DNA of 64,000 nt, from NCBI GenBank assembly GCA_027704905.1, contig CM051006.1:565032-629031 (forward strand), written 5' to 3'. The stretch comes from Muraenolepis orangiensis. Lineage: Eukaryota; Chordata; Actinopteri; Gadiformes; Muraenolepididae. The notes below the pieces were generated by a model. The model searched no databases and was not told where the DNA came from. It was given only the letters and a program-made list of their open reading frames with translations. Made by a program: the position numbers and the translations under genes. Position 1 is the stretch's first letter. Each line of letters begins with the position of its first letter. This document shows, piece by piece, positions 63,771 through 64,000 of the stretch.

Positions 63771-64000
63771 CTTTTTTTTCCGGGATGAGGAAGTTAACCC
63801 CACGCCCAACCCTGACACCTGAATCAACACCTGAACAAACACCTGAACTACCGCCCAGAGATTAAGAAAGTGATAGCTTCTAAGTGGCTTGGTGCTGAAG
63901 GGGTGTGTGGGTGTAAGAGGGCTGGCTGCTGGTGGAGCTGCCGGTTGGAGCACGTTGGGAGTCACCCAACAGGGCCCGACCGGTGAGACCAAACCTGTTT

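Overview
The window is vertebrate nuclear DNA from a teleost fish. Two intron-bearing vertebrate genes can be rebuilt exon by exon with GT-AG junctions, the mobile elements are fish types (L1/Tx1-like and Rex1-like LINEs, a tRNA-derived SINE with a fish-style 3' body, a TTAA-flanked piggyBac-like MITE), and tandem repeats fill a very large share of the sequence. Gadiform fish (cods) are known for this much short tandem repeat, but assigning that lineage here is only a guess.

Genes. A stomatin gene (stom, + strand, seven coding exons, 23535-33353, 284 aa) and a gelsolin gene (gsn, - strand, fifteen coding exons, 36801-53350, 730 aa) lie tail to tail. The same neighbours in the same convergent orientation occur on human chromosome 9, so this is an old vertebrate linkage. 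Their best poly(A) signals (35786-35791 on +, 35898-35903 on -) are only about 110 bp apart. Stomatin is a membrane-hairpin SPFH scaffold of the cortical cytoskeleton and gelsolin is a Ca2+-regulated actin-severing and capping protein. No direct joint function is implied beyond linkage.

Layout. 1-10413: a higher-order minisatellite interrupted by a 6.9-kb L1/Tx1-like LINE (2761-9621). The LINE's ORF2 carries eighteen in-frame copies of a 57-bp unit. 10530-22770: stacked dispersed repeats, a Rex1-like remnant running into a 3.5-kb satellite, 14-bp and 38-bp minisatellites, a 756-bp piggyBac-like MITE and a 1.3-kb pentamer satellite. 22970-33353: stom promoter region (CACC-box cluster, then a 19-bp Myb-site-like array up to the ATG) and the gene, with introns full of repeats. 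33354-36800: 3' UTRs. 36801-53355: gsn, with microsatellites pressed against several splice donors. 53356-62560: the gsn 5' region, with a 3-kb 16-bp minisatellite, a SINE and a candidate TATA promoter plus non-coding first exon near 62334-62425. 63190-63770: an internally deleted LINE on the - strand.

No new defence, toxin or CRISPR-type system is present. The unusual content is the way tandem arrays intrude on coding and splicing sequence: an in-frame array in a LINE ORF, a splice donor copied many times into an intronic (TC)n field, a duplicated 3' end of stom exon 4, UG repeats in front of three stom acceptors, and a possible 9-codon stom microexon. Exon calls come from reading conserved protein segments and splice sites by eye. 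Transposon family names, copy counts and motif calls are estimates.
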